This document shows, piece after piece, positions 29,327 through 37,892 of a stretch of 64,000 nucleotides of DNA. This DNA comes from Myxococcales bacterium (lineage in GTDB: Bacteria > Myxococcota_A > Polyangia > Nannocystales > Nannocystaceae): the NCBI GenBank assembly GCA_020633315.1, contig JACKDV010000002.1, positions 310,001-374,000 on the forward strand. The letters run 5' to 3'. The notes beneath the pieces were generated by a model. The model did not search any database, was not told where the DNA came from, and saw only the letters and a program-made list of their open reading frames with translations. The stretch's first letter is position 1, and every line of letters starts with the position of its first letter. Both the position numbers and the translations under genes were made by a program.

Positions 29327-31132
29327 ATGTCCGACTCCGCTGGTCCCGAGGCGCCGACCATTCGGCCCGCGTCCCCGTCGCTCGCCCCGCACTTCCCCGA
29401 TCTGCTGCACTGGCAGCCCAGCCTCGTGCTCGATCACGACGAGGTGAAGCGGGCGCTGTGCATCGCCTTCGGCACGGGCGACGCCGAGCGCAGCCTGGAG
29501 CGGCTGATGGATCGCGCGGCGGTGTGCGAGTCGAGCTGGGGCGGCTCGTCGTTCCGCGCGGGCCTGTATGTGGACGTGCTGGTGTCGCGCTGCATGCCGG
29601 TCCAGCTCGAGGGGCTGCGCCCCAAGCTCAACCACGAGTACCTGGTCCGCCTGCTGCACAACCCTCCGAGCGACCCTCGCACCCGGGACTTCCGCCGGGC
29701 GATCCTCGCGGAGCTCGACGAGGACGAGGAGCTCCGCGACGGCTTCGAGGCCACCTATCTGCGGATCCACGAGCTGCGGGCCGAGCTGCAGGCCCTCGAC
29801 AACGTGGGCTACTACGACTCCCGCGTGCGGCGGCTCCACGTGCTGGGGCTGCTGCGCCGGCTGTTCCTCGACCTGCGGGAGCGCTTCGCGGGGGCCCGCA
29901 GCGGCCTGCGGCGGATCTCGGCCTTCGCCGCCTACGTGTGCGAGAGCACCGGCTTCCGCCACCTGTGCGACCTGCTGCAGTACGAGGACCAGCTCTCCGA
30001 CGTGCAGTTCAAGATGCGCCTGGGCGCCGACGGCAGCCTGCGCCGCTTCGAGATCGTGGAGGTGGCCGAGAACCGCGGCAACCCCTTCTACCAGGGACCG
30101 CTGCGGCGGATGTTCTCCAAGCTGGGGCTGTGGTTCCGCGGCTACCGGATCGGGGAGTCGGGCCTGCTCGACGCCTGGCTCGAGGAGGCCTTCGGCGGGA
30201 TGGTGCCGTACCTGCCCTCGCTGCTGCGGATGTTCGGCGACCAGGAGCTCTACCTGATGGGCCTGGCGTTCCGGGATCAGTGCGAGCGGCGGGGGCTGGC
30301 CACCAGCTTCCCGCAGGTGCTGGAGGCCGACGCGCCCGCGAGCACGCTCCGCATCGAGGGCATGTTCAACCCGCTGCTGTTCACCCAAGAGGTGGTGCCG
30401 GTGCCCTGCGATCTCGAAGGCGAGAACTTCCAGGCCAAGACGATCCTCACCGGGCCGAACTCCGGCGGCAAGACCCGCCTGCTGCAGGCGCTGGGGATCA
30501 CCCAGGTGCTGGCCGAGGTGGGGCTGTTCGCGCCCGTGGCCTCGGCCACCATCCCGCGCGCCCACGGGCTGTTCGTGTCGCTCATCGAGGAGGGCACGGT
30601 CGACCAGAGCGAGGGCCGGCTGGGGATGGAGCTGCTGCGGATCCGCAGCCTCTTCGAGCGCACGCGGGTGGGCGCGCTGGTGATCCTCGACGAGCTGTGC
30701 TCGGGCACCAACCCCAGCGAGGGCGAGGACATCTTCTTGCTGGTGCTCTCGTTGCTCGAGGAGCTCGACGCGCGGGCGGTGGTGGCCACCCACTTCCTCG
30801 ACTTCGCCCGACGCCTGCAGCTCGACGCGAGCGGTGACGATGCGCCGCTGCGCCTGGCGTTCCTGCAGGTGGACGTGGGGCCCAACGACCTGCCGACCTA
30901 CGGCTTCCGGCCGGGGGTGGCCAGGACCTCGATGGCGCGGCAGACCGCCCAGCGCCTGGGGGTGACCGACTCGGTGCTGCGGGCGCTGGTGCATCGCCAG
31001 CGGCTGGGCTCCTCGGGCGGCGCGGGCGGGGGAGGGGCGCGACCGACCTCCATCGCCTCGCGGCGTGGCGCCGTGGCTCGGCGCGAGCTCGATGAGCCCG
31101 GCGACGAGGCCCATCGAGCCCGCGCCGGCTGA
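29327..31132 (+). CDS. MutS-family ATPase (stand-alone, non-canonical)
   Basis: The 601-residue protein ends in a MutS-type ATPase domain (about residues 375-545): Walker A LTGPNSGGKTRLLQALG, Walker B LVILDELCSGTNPSEGED and the VVATHFLDFARRL switch. The N-terminal 370 residues are helical and do not contain the mismatch-binding domain (no F-x-E clamp motif) of housekeeping MutS; a Smr nuclease domain as in MutS2 is also missing. About 60 Gly/Ala/Arg-rich residues follow the ATPase domain. Such proteins form a poorly characterised MutS-like group whose DNA or RNA target is unknown. It is co-directional with the signal-less binding-protein genes on both sides. Confidence 0.85.
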   Translation: MSDSAGPEAPTIRPASPSLAPHFPDLLHWQPSLVLDHDEVKRALCIAFGTGDAERSLERLMDRAAVCESSWGGSSFRAGLYVDVLVSRCMPVQLEGLRPKLNHEYLVRLLHNPPSDPRTRDFRRAILAELDEDEELRDGFEATYLRIHELRAELQALDNVGYYDSRVRRLHVLGLLRRLFLDLRERFAGARSGLRRISAFAAYVCESTGFRHLCDLLQYEDQLSDVQFKMRLGADGSLRRFEIVEVAENRGNPFYQGPLRRMFSKLGLWFRGYRIGESGLLDAWLEEAFGGMVPYLPSLLRMFGDQELYLMGLAFRDQCERRGLATSFPQVLEADAPASTLRIEGMFNPLLFTQEVVPVPCDLEGENFQAKTILTGPNSGGKTRLLQALGITQVLAEVGLFAPVASATIPRAHGLFVSLIEEGTVDQSEGRLGMELLRIRSLFERTRVGALVILDELCSGTNPSEGEDIFLLVLSLLEELDARAVVATHFLDFARRLQLDASGDDAPLRLAFLQVDVGPNDLPTYGFRPGVARTSMARQTAQRLGVTDSVLRALVHRQRLGSSGGAGGGGARPTSIASRRGAVARRELDEPGDEAHRARAG

Positions 31133-31186
31133 GGCGGACGAGGGCGGCGCATCGCCGGGGGGCGACGAAGCTGCTAGATCGAGGCG

Positions 31187-32296
31187 GTGCGCAAGCCCGA
31201 GCAGCGCTGGCGGACCCGGCTCCACGAGGCCGTGCCCGAGGCTCCCACGGCCGGTGGCTCGGCCCACGACGAGCGCTTCGAGCTGCGCTTCGCCGACGGT
31301 CGGCGGGGCTGGGCGTGGCTGCGGCTGGACCAGCAGATCGTGGATGCCCCGAGCCTCGAGGATCCCGAGCTCGTCCATGCGCTGCGCTGCTGGCTGGCGG
31401 CCCGCGGTCGCTTCGAGCTCGACCTGCGCGACGAGAGCGGCACGGGGGTGCACGCGGGGCCGTTCTCGGCGGAAGACCTCGGCGATCCTCCGGCGGCCGC
31501 TCCCGCCCGGCGCCTGGTGACCCTGGCCCCCTCGAATGCCGAGCTGGTGGATGCGCTGGGGGCCTTCGATCGCGTGCTGGCCTGCGAGGACTCCAGCGAT
31601 CATCCGCCGCAGGCGGCCGCGCTGCCGCGGCTGGGACCCGACCTGGGGCCCGACCTCGAGCGGGTGGCCGCGCTGGCGCCCGACCTGGTGGTCAGCTCGC
31701 TGAGCGTGCCCGGGATGGAGCGCATCGTGACCGAGCTGCGGGCCCGGGGCATCCCGCAGGTGGTGCTGGCTCCCCGCCGAGTGGCGGACGTGCTCGACGA
31801 CCTCCGTCGGGTGGGGCGGCGGCTGGGCCTGGTCGAGCGGGCCGAAGCGGTGGTGGGAGAGCTGCGGGCGGAGCTGGCCCGGCTCCGCGCCACGCGGGTG
31901 GAGCCGCCGGTGCGGATCTACCTGGAGTGGTGGCCGCGGCCGATGTTCTCGCCCGGCCGTGACGGCTACGCCGACGAGCTCATCGCCCTGGCCGGGGGGA
32001 TCAACGTGTTCGGCGATCGCGAGGGCGCCAGCGTGAGGGTCGAGCCCGCCGAGCTGCTGGCGGCCGACCCCGAGCTGTGCTTCGTGTCGTGGTGCGGCGT
32101 GGCCGAGGCCAAGCTCGACCCGAGCATGCTGATCGAGCGCCCCGGTCTGGAGTCGCTGCCCGCGGCGGTGGCCGGGCGGGTGTACCCGCTCGACGAGGCG
32201 TTCTCGGGGCGGCCCGGCCCGCGGATGCTGGAGGCGGCGCGGCGGATGGCGGCGGCGATCCAGCGAAGCGGGCTCCGCCGTGGCCGAGGCGACTGA
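31187..32296 (+). CDS. BtuF-like (Peripla_BP_2) protein with extra N-terminal domain, no signal peptide
   Basis: The 369-residue protein from GTG 31187 has two parts. Residues about 1-105 are a charged domain of unknown type (WLRLDQQIVDAPSLEDPELV, RGRFELDLRDESG). Residues about 108-360 match the type III cobalamin/iron-chelate binding fold: RRLVTLAPSNAELVDALGAFDRVLAC, LAPDLVVSS, MFSPGRDGYADELIALAGG. No signal peptide is seen. BtuF-like proteins without signals are known and are often called cobalamin-binding proteins, but the function of the extra domain is not known. TAGATC ends 6 nt before the start. No BtuCD genes are in the window. Confidence 0.8.
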   Translation: MRKPEQRWRTRLHEAVPEAPTAGGSAHDERFELRFADGRRGWAWLRLDQQIVDAPSLEDPELVHALRCWLAARGRFELDLRDESGTGVHAGPFSAEDLGDPPAAAPARRLVTLAPSNAELVDALGAFDRVLACEDSSDHPPQAAALPRLGPDLGPDLERVAALAPDLVVSSLSVPGMERIVTELRARGIPQVVLAPRRVADVLDDLRRVGRRLGLVERAEAVVGELRAELARLRATRVEPPVRIYLEWWPRPMFSPGRDGYADELIALAGGINVFGDREGASVRVEPAELLAADPELCFVSWCGVAEAKLDPSMLIERPGLESLPAAVAGRVYPLDEAFSGRPGPRMLEAARRMAAAIQRSGLRRGRGD

Positions 32297-32372
32297 GCCG
32301 CTGAACCCCGGGCGGCCTGCGGGGCTTCGTCGATTTCTTGGTGCCCCCGGGATTTCGTGTCCAAGTGGCCCC

Positions 32373-32651
32373 ATGGATTGCGCGCCCCGTGTCTCCGATC
32401 TGGTTCGTCAGCTCCGCGCGTTCCACGGCTATCGCACGCTGTGGCTCGACGAGCAGCGCCGAGCCGTGCTCCACGCGGAGCCCGAGGAGGAGCTGGAGGC
32501 GCTGGGCTATCGCTACGTGGCCACCCTGATGCAGCCGGGTCCCGAGGAGCTGGCCGAGGCGCTCGGCCGCGCCGGCGTGCGCTCGGTGCCCGCGGAGGCC
32601 AGCACCCCCGGCCTGGCCTGGCCGGTGGGGAGCGAGCCCGCGTCGATCTGA
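32373..32651 (+). CDS. Small unrecognised protein (92 aa)
   Basis: From ATG 32373 the product is a compact alpha/beta protein (VSDLVRQLRAFHGYRTLWLDEQ, LEALGYRYVATLMQPGPEELAEALGRAGV). The frame could begin at GTG 32280, overlapping the BtuF-like gene by 17 bp, but the extra 31 residues are Pro/Gly-rich and do not look folded. It is convergent with the lipoprotein gene ending at 32698. It probably belongs to the preceding operon. No family recognised. Confidence 0.6.
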   Translation: MDCAPRVSDLVRQLRAFHGYRTLWLDEQRRAVLHAEPEEELEALGYRYVATLMQPGPEELAEALGRAGVRSVPAEASTPGLAWPVGSEPASI

Positions 32652-32697
32652 GCGCTCGCGGGCGCCTCGGAGGATCGCAGGGCGGGCCCGTCGGGGC

Positions 32698-34248
32698 TCA
32701 CCCGCCGCGGAGCGCCTGGATTCTCTCCTGCACCGTGGCGTTGCCGGGCCGCAGTCGGTCGGAGCGCTCGTAGTAGGTGAGCGCTCGCGCCCGGTCTCCG
32801 CGGGCCTCCTCGATCCGTCCCAGGTTGTAGGTGATCGCGCCTCGGGTGCCGTCGGAGCCCCCGGCGACCAGGCCGGCGAAGCACGCTGCCTCGGCGGCGT
32901 CGAGCAGCCCGGCCCGCAGGTGGCCGAAGCAGCGGTTGCCCCAGTCCTTGGCGGAGCCCGCGAAGCCCCGGTCGTCCACGCTCAGCGGGGGCAGGGCCGC
33001 CCGCATCACCTCGGGCACCTCGGGATCCTCGAGCAGCACGCTGCGGGCGTGGACCTCCACCCCGAGGATCTCCTCGCCCACCGAGTCACGGCGCAGCGGC
33101 TCGGCCTCCCCCGGGGCCCACACGCTCAGCTCCTCGTCGTCGAGCCGCAGAGCGCGACGGCCATCGCTGCTCACCCACCAGCGCGAGGCATCGGCGAGCC
33201 CAGGGAAGCCCTGGCGGTCGCCGCAGGGATCGAAGAGCGAGGGGCAGCTCACCGCCGACAGCGGCAGCGCGCTGACGCAGGAGCACTCCTCGCCCACCGT
33301 GCCGATGCTCCCCGTGGTCCGCACGAGCTGGCCGCGCTCGATCGCATAGGCGAGCATCTCGTCGTCGTCGTCACAGGGCACGCCCGGCTCGCCGTCCAGG
33401 TCGATCTCCGCGTGGGGATCCATGAGGCCCTCCGAGCAGGCGCCCTCGAAGAAGGTGGCGTTGGGCTCGGTGCTCCCCGGGCGCAGCACCACGGTGTCGC
33501 TGGCCCCGTCGTAGAGGTTGAGGCCGCTGCACACCCCGTTGTGCGACATGCCGTTGGCGTAGAGCACCCCGCCCACGTAGGCGGTGGGCTCGAGATCGGG
33601 GAGCAGGGCCTCCGTGCTGCAGTGCTCCACGTACTCCTCGGGGTCGTAGGGCGACATCGCGATCTCCTCGAGGACGACCGGATCCTCGAGGTCGAATTCG
33701 GGGACGGGCTCGCCGTCGGCCGAGATCCAGGGCACCACCACGCAGCTGCACTCGCCGCCGCGCACGGGATCGAGCAGCGTCTGCCGCGGGGCTCGGCCCT
33801 CGACGAGCTCCACTCGCAGCTGGAGGCTGGCCGAGGCGGACTCGAGCGCCGCTCGGCGGTCGGCGGGGGCATGCTCCACGGGCAGCTCGCAGGGATCGCC
33901 GTAGCTCCCGCTGGCGCACACGGGCACGGGGCGGAGATCGGAGTCCTGAGCCCCGACCACCTCCACGGGTACGCGTCCCCAGGCTCCCGCGGCGTGCTCG
34001 GGCTGGGCCCCCACCCACTGGCCGGGCAGCTCGAGTCGCTCGATGGTGGGATCGAAGGGGAGCACCACGGTGCCGTGCTCCATCAGCAGCACGAAGGCAC
34101 CTCGCTCCGCGCCGATCTCGGCCGGGGTTGGGGTGGGGGTGACCACGGGGAGCTCCACGGGGGTCACCACGGGCGGCGGCGGGGCCTTGCAGGCCCCCGG
34201 CACCAGGAGGACCGCCAGCACCCACGGTCGGGGGCGAGCATCTCGCAC
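32698..34248 (-). CDS. Lipoprotein with C-terminal TPR-like helices
   Basis: The 516-residue product has a lipoprotein signal (VLAVLLVPGACK) and a Pro/Val/Thr linker. A large beta-rich region with about 16 cysteines follows (CSCVVVPW, HCSTEALLP, CSGLNLYDG, ECSCVSALPL, SCPSLFDPCGD). The last 80 residues are helical and resemble one or two tetratricopeptide repeats (AITYNLGRIEEARGDRARALTYYERSDRLRPGNA, cited by its Y-G-A-Y-P pattern). The start is GTG 34248, supported by TAGTGT 7 nt upstream. It is probably a surface protein; no catalytic motif is visible. Confidence 0.75.
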   Translation of the reverse strand: MRDARPRPWVLAVLLVPGACKAPPPPVVTPVELPVVTPTPTPAEIGAERGAFVLLMEHGTVVLPFDPTIERLELPGQWVGAQPEHAAGAWGRVPVEVVGAQDSDLRPVPVCASGSYGDPCELPVEHAPADRRAALESASASLQLRVELVEGRAPRQTLLDPVRGGECSCVVVPWISADGEPVPEFDLEDPVVLEEIAMSPYDPEEYVEHCSTEALLPDLEPTAYVGGVLYANGMSHNGVCSGLNLYDGASDTVVLRPGSTEPNATFFEGACSEGLMDPHAEIDLDGEPGVPCDDDDEMLAYAIERGQLVRTTGSIGTVGEECSCVSALPLSAVSCPSLFDPCGDRQGFPGLADASRWWVSSDGRRALRLDDEELSVWAPGEAEPLRRDSVGEEILGVEVHARSVLLEDPEVPEVMRAALPPLSVDDRGFAGSAKDWGNRCFGHLRAGLLDAAEAACFAGLVAGGSDGTRGAITYNLGRIEEARGDRARALTYYERSDRLRPGNATVQERIQALRGG

Positions 34249-34359
34249 GCGATCGACACTATCCCGGGCCGGGGGCTCGGTCCACGACCGGATGGGCCTC
34301 CGAGGGCAGCCGGGTCCGTGCCTGCGTCGAGCACGAGCGTGCGTCGAGCGGGGCTCGCC

Positions 34360-35679
34360 CTACGCGACCCTCGATCGCCGGGGTCGAAGCGCCAGCAGGG
34401 CGAGCAGCCACGGGAGCCGCTGCCCGGGTCCGGAGCCCTCGGCTCGGCACCCACAGCCTCCTCCGTCGTCGTCGCCCGCGGCCGTGCTGCCTCCATCGCC
34501 AGAGCCCTCCGCATCGCCGGTGGCGTCGGCGGTGCCCCCGGAGCCATCCACGGTCTCGTCGCCGCCGGTGTCGTCGGGGGGCAGGGGCGGTGTGCCCACG
34601 GTGCGGTTGACCACCCGCCCCAGGCCGCGGGTCTGCAGCTCGAACAGCTCGATCGTCCGCTCGATGATCACGTCGAGCGCCGCGAGCTCGTCGTAGCTCA
34701 GCACCTCGTCGGGCCGCTTGACCAGCACGAACGACACGTCGAACTCGTCGGGGGCGTCGGGCCATGCGGGCACGCGCAGGCCCTCCACCGCGAGCACGTC
34801 GTCGATGGTGATGTCGCGGCGGGTCGCGTCGATGGTGTAGGTGTCGGCCTCGAAGCGGAACGCGTCCGGCGGCGCACACACGCCGTCGCCGCTGGCCGCG
34901 TCCACGCAGCTGCTCGGGTCCTCGAGCAGGAACCAGGGCGCGACCTCGTCGGCGGGCAGCAGGCCCATGAGGTAGAGATCGAGATCGCTGTAGAGGAAGA
35001 CCTCGGGCTTGCTCGCGGTGAAGGTGCCGTCGCCGTTGTCGGCCCAGGGGTGGCCCTGCATGGGCGAGCCGCCGCTGTCGAGGTAGAACGACCAGTGGGC
35101 GTCGGCGCGGCCGAGCATGGTGGTCTCCCAGCCCGCGCCCATGCCCTGGTCGAAGTAGACGAACGAGCCCCAGGCGTGGCCGAGCTCCTGGCCGAAGATC
35201 AGCGAGATCACGCCCTCGTCCACCCCACCGTCGTCCGAGCCCAGGTACTGGGTCCAGCGGTTCATGTGCAGCATGCCCTGCACCTGCGAGTCGGGGGTGT
35301 CGTCGAAGAATTCGGCGGGGATCACCGGATCCTCGGCGGCGATGTGGGCGAAGCCGATGCCCTGCACGTCGTTGGCCACCGACTGGAAGAAGGCGCCGAT
35401 GCCCGCGGGCAGGGTCCAGGTGGTGTAGACCACGATGAACTGGCTGTCGTCGGGGTGCACGGCGAGCAAGCCCGCCTCGACCTGGGCGTAGCCGGCGAGG
35501 AAGCCGTCGCGCGAGAACCAGTCGGCACCCTCCACCGAGCCGTCGACGTCGTCGAACAGCAGGTACTGCCCGCGTTGCTCCACCAGCTCGATGGGGGCGG
35601 CGCTCGCCGTCGTGCTCACGAGCACCACGCCCAGCAACCCCGAGCCGAGCAACCACGAAGCGAGCCCCCTTGCCGCCAT
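34360..35679 (-). CDS. MYXO-CTERM protease-like protein with QELGH in place of HExxH
   Basis: The 439-residue protein has a signal peptide (ending TASAAP), a globular domain, a Thr/Gly/Asp/Ser-rich linker (about 375-405) and a MYXO-CTERM-like tail (GGGCGCRAEG, then LPWLLALLALRPRR). The region GQELGHAWGSFV resembles the zinc helix HELGH of metalloproteases, but the first histidine is glutamine. Other segments (RADAHWSFYLDSGGSPMQG, YSDLDLYLMGLLPADEV) resemble secreted zinc-protease-like proteins of myxobacteria. It is therefore probably inactive as a zinc protease, or uses another ligand. MYXO-CTERM tails anchor proteins to the outer envelope. TATACT ends 7 nt before ATG 35679. Confidence 0.78.
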   Translation of the reverse strand: MAARGLASWLLGSGLLGVVLVSTTASAAPIELVEQRGQYLLFDDVDGSVEGADWFSRDGFLAGYAQVEAGLLAVHPDDSQFIVVYTTWTLPAGIGAFFQSVANDVQGIGFAHIAAEDPVIPAEFFDDTPDSQVQGMLHMNRWTQYLGSDDGGVDEGVISLIFGQELGHAWGSFVYFDQGMGAGWETTMLGRADAHWSFYLDSGGSPMQGHPWADNGDGTFTASKPEVFLYSDLDLYLMGLLPADEVAPWFLLEDPSSCVDAASGDGVCAPPDAFRFEADTYTIDATRRDITIDDVLAVEGLRVPAWPDAPDEFDVSFVLVKRPDEVLSYDELAALDVIIERTIELFELQTRGLGRVVNRTVGTPPLPPDDTGGDETVDGSGGTADATGDAEGSGDGGSTAAGDDDGGGCGCRAEGSGPGQRLPWLLALLALRPRRSRVA

Positions 35680-35686
35680 CGAAGGC

Positions 35687-35692
35687 AGTATA
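35687..35692 (-). promoter_or_regulatory. Putative -10 element (TATACT), leaderless geometry
   Basis: On the minus strand CCTATACT is followed by 7 nt (GCCTTCG) and ATG 35679. There is no Shine-Dalgarno. This is the closest match to a sigma-70 -10 in the window-wide set. Confidence 0.6.
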
Positions 35693-35739
35693 GGGGGCTC
35701 GCGAGCGAGCGGCGAGACGGGGCCGCGCGCGGTCCGGGC

Positions 35740-37212
35740 CTAGAAGCCCATCGCGTCCATGGCGTCGTCGTTGAGCTCGAGGCTCAGCTTGCGGCTCTCG
35801 CGGGCGCGAGCGGCGGCCGGAGCCTTCTTGGCCTTGGAGATGGTGGCGCGCTGGCTCGAGATCTTCTTGGCCGAGCTCATGGCGCGGTCGCGATCCTCCT
35901 TGGTCTTGGCGCGGCTGGCCTGCTCCTCGAGCTTGCGCTCGGCGAGGGCGAGCTGCTCGTCGGCCATGTCGAGGTCGCCCTCGTTGGCGCGGGCCGAGGC
36001 CTGCTGGGCGAACACCGTGGCCTCGCGCATGGCGATGAGGGTCTCGGTGCGGCTGTTGGCGTGCGCGGCCACCAGCGAGGGATCGTCGGTGACGGTGGCC
36101 CGCAGCACGGTCTCCTGCACGCGGCGCAGCCCGTCCTCACCGGGGTCGCGGAAGTGCAGCCGCACGCTGGCGAGCACCTTGGTGCCCTCGCGCGCATCGG
36201 CGACCCGGGCCCGCACCAGCAGCTCGCGCTGCTGTCCCTGGAACACGGCGCCGACCGGCACGATCAGGCTGTCCTGGCGCCACTCGGTGCGCGCCGCGTC
36301 GGTGCCCAGCAGCTGCACGCCGGGCGCGGCGACCAGCTCCACCTCCACGTCGGTGGCGGCGGTGGACTCGAGCAGGGCGACCTCCTTCTCGATGATCGAG
36401 GGGAGCTGCTCGGCGTGCTCCACGTGGTACAGACGGCCGCTCGAGCGGATCGCCAGGGCGTTGAGGGTGGTCTCGTCGTAGTCGAGGCCGACGCCGATGG
36501 AGCTGACCTGGATGCCTCGCTGCAGCCCGACCTCGGCCACCCGGCCCAGATCGTCGGGCGAGGTGGGGCCCTCGGTGGCCTTGCCGTCCGAGATCACCAC
36601 CAGGCGACGCACCAGGTGGGAGTCGGGCGTGCCCCACATCTGTGACTCGGCGACCTTGAGGCCTTCGAACATCGCGGTGCCCCCGTTGGCGCCGAGCTCC
36701 TCGATCACGGCGAGGGCCTGGCGGCGGCTCAGTGGATCGACGATGGTGGGGCTCATCCGCACGCGGCCGCGATCGTCGAAGGTGACGATCGCGAGCTGGT
36801 CACCGTCTTCCATCTCGTCCACCAGGCGGCGGGCCGCCTCGCGGGCATGCTCGATCTTCTCGCCGCTCATCGAGCCCGAGGTGTCGATGGCCAGGGTGAG
36901 CGCGGTGGGGACGTGCCCGGTGGTGGCGACCTGGGGAACGTCGATCCAGACCCCGAAGGCCTGGTCGGTGGTGCCCGAGAGCATGAAGTCGCTGGCGGTG
37001 GCGGCGGAGATCCAGCGACCGTCGCGGGCCTCGGAGGTCGGGCGCGCGCCGGGGTCCTGGGCGATCGCGGGCAGCTGCGGGCTCGCTCCGTCAGGGGCCG
37101 GGGCGGCCGCGGTCTGCGGAGCGGTGGGGGCCACGGGGCCCGCGGCACGCTGGCCGGCGCAGCCCACCAGGCAGGCACCGGCGACGAGAAGACCCAGGAC
37201 GGACGGACGCAT
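35740..37212 (-). CDS. VWA-domain lipoprotein
   Basis: The 490-residue product has lipobox LVGC (Cys18), a Pro/Ala linker and a von Willebrand factor A domain (about residues 100-280) with a complete metal-ion site: D110-T-S-G-S in IDTSGSMSG, then the TAMFEGL threonine and VVISDGKATEG. After a beta-sandwich region the C-terminus (about 395-480) is a charged helix rich in Ala/Glu/Arg/Lys (ADEQLALAERKLEEQASRAK), probably coiled. Such proteins bind other proteins through the metal site, at the envelope. A GGAGG Shine-Dalgarno precedes ATG 37212. It is related in plan to the bacterial VWA/YfbK-like group. Confidence 0.88.
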   Translation of the reverse strand: MRPSVLGLLVAGACLVGCAGQRAAGPVAPTAPQTAAAPAPDGASPQLPAIAQDPGARPTSEARDGRWISAATASDFMLSGTTDQAFGVWIDVPQVATTGHVPTALTLAIDTSGSMSGEKIEHAREAARRLVDEMEDGDQLAIVTFDDRGRVRMSPTIVDPLSRRQALAVIEELGANGGTAMFEGLKVAESQMWGTPDSHLVRRLVVISDGKATEGPTSPDDLGRVAEVGLQRGIQVSSIGVGLDYDETTLNALAIRSSGRLYHVEHAEQLPSIIEKEVALLESTAATDVEVELVAAPGVQLLGTDAARTEWRQDSLIVPVGAVFQGQQRELLVRARVADAREGTKVLASVRLHFRDPGEDGLRRVQETVLRATVTDDPSLVAAHANSRTETLIAMREATVFAQQASARANEGDLDMADEQLALAERKLEEQASRAKTKEDRDRAMSSAKKISSQRATISKAKKAPAAARARESRKLSLELNDDAMDAMGF

Positions 37213-37408
37213 GTGAAGACCTCCTGCCGGCCCGCGGCCAGCGGGGAGGGGTACGTGCGAGGATCGGCGTCGATCTGAAATAACTTCCGCGAGGGGGATC
37301 GGGGCCGCCCGGGACCCATCGGGCTCGGAATTCGTGGGACTGCGCGGGCCGGTGAGGGCCTGCGGCGTAGAGCTGCCCGGGCTCGCCGCGATCGCTCGCG
37401 CCTCGGGC

Positions 37409-37804
37409 TCACCTCGGGGCCAGCGCCCAGTCGAGCTCGTAGCGGTGCTCGCCGTCCTCGATGATGATCCGCATCGAGCCGGTGAGCCCCCGAAGCTCCC
37501 CGGTGCCCGAGTCGGGCACCACCCGCAGGTCGAGATCCGGCGCGCCGCGGTCCATGGTCCCGCGGTGCTGCAGGGCGAAGGTGCCCCTGCGTCCGGCCAG
37601 GGTCCCGTCGACCACCTCGAGCGCCACGTAGGCGGCCGAGCCCTTCACCTCGGTGCCGATCGAGAGCATCTGTCCGACGGAGCGGGCCTCGAGCTCGCCC
37701 TGGAAGGTCTTGGCGATGAGCAGGCGGGCGACCGGAGCCTCGGGGGGCTCGGAGGGGGTGAGCTGGACCTCGAAGGTGCCCTTGGCGGTAGTGGGGTCGG
37801 TCAT
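37409..37804 (-). CDS. DUF3224-family protein
   Basis: The 131-residue protein is a small single-domain beta-barrel type sequence. Family features include KGTFEVQL at the start, the central KTFQGELEARSVGQMLS with the 'F.G.L.g.s.g.ml' pattern, YVALEVVDGTLAGRRGTF and the ending YELDWAL. DUF3224 proteins are often found beside regulators in soil bacteria; no activity is established. The start is ATG 37804; a longer frame upstream overlaps the ferrochelatase gene on the same strand in a different frame. It is 88 bp downstream of hemH. Confidence 0.85.
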   Translation of the reverse strand: MTDPTTAKGTFEVQLTPSEPPEAPVARLLIAKTFQGELEARSVGQMLSIGTEVKGSAAYVALEVVDGTLAGRRGTFALQHRGTMDRGAPDLDLRVVPDSGTGELRGLTGSMRIIIEDGEHRYELDWALAPR

Positions 37805-37892
37805 GGCCCGGCGAGGGTGGCACGACCACGCGGGCGACGACAGGTGCGGGCGGGTCGCGAGCGAGGGAGCACGGCGGGTCGCGAGCGAGGGG

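Noticed and set aside
29315..32374. Thousand-residue minus-strand frame opposite the MutS-like and BtuF-like genes
   Set aside because: Composition is a shadow of two well-supported plus-strand genes; no motif or ribosome site.
27821..32651. Reading the SBP5, MutS-like and BtuF-like genes as an ABC importer operon
   Set aside because: No permease or transport ATPase is present, and both binding proteins lack signals; MutS Walker motifs are not those of ABC importers.
37213..37408. GGAAGTT upstream of the VWA gene as an ECF-type -35
   Set aside because: No fitting -10 at 16-17 bp; left unannotated.
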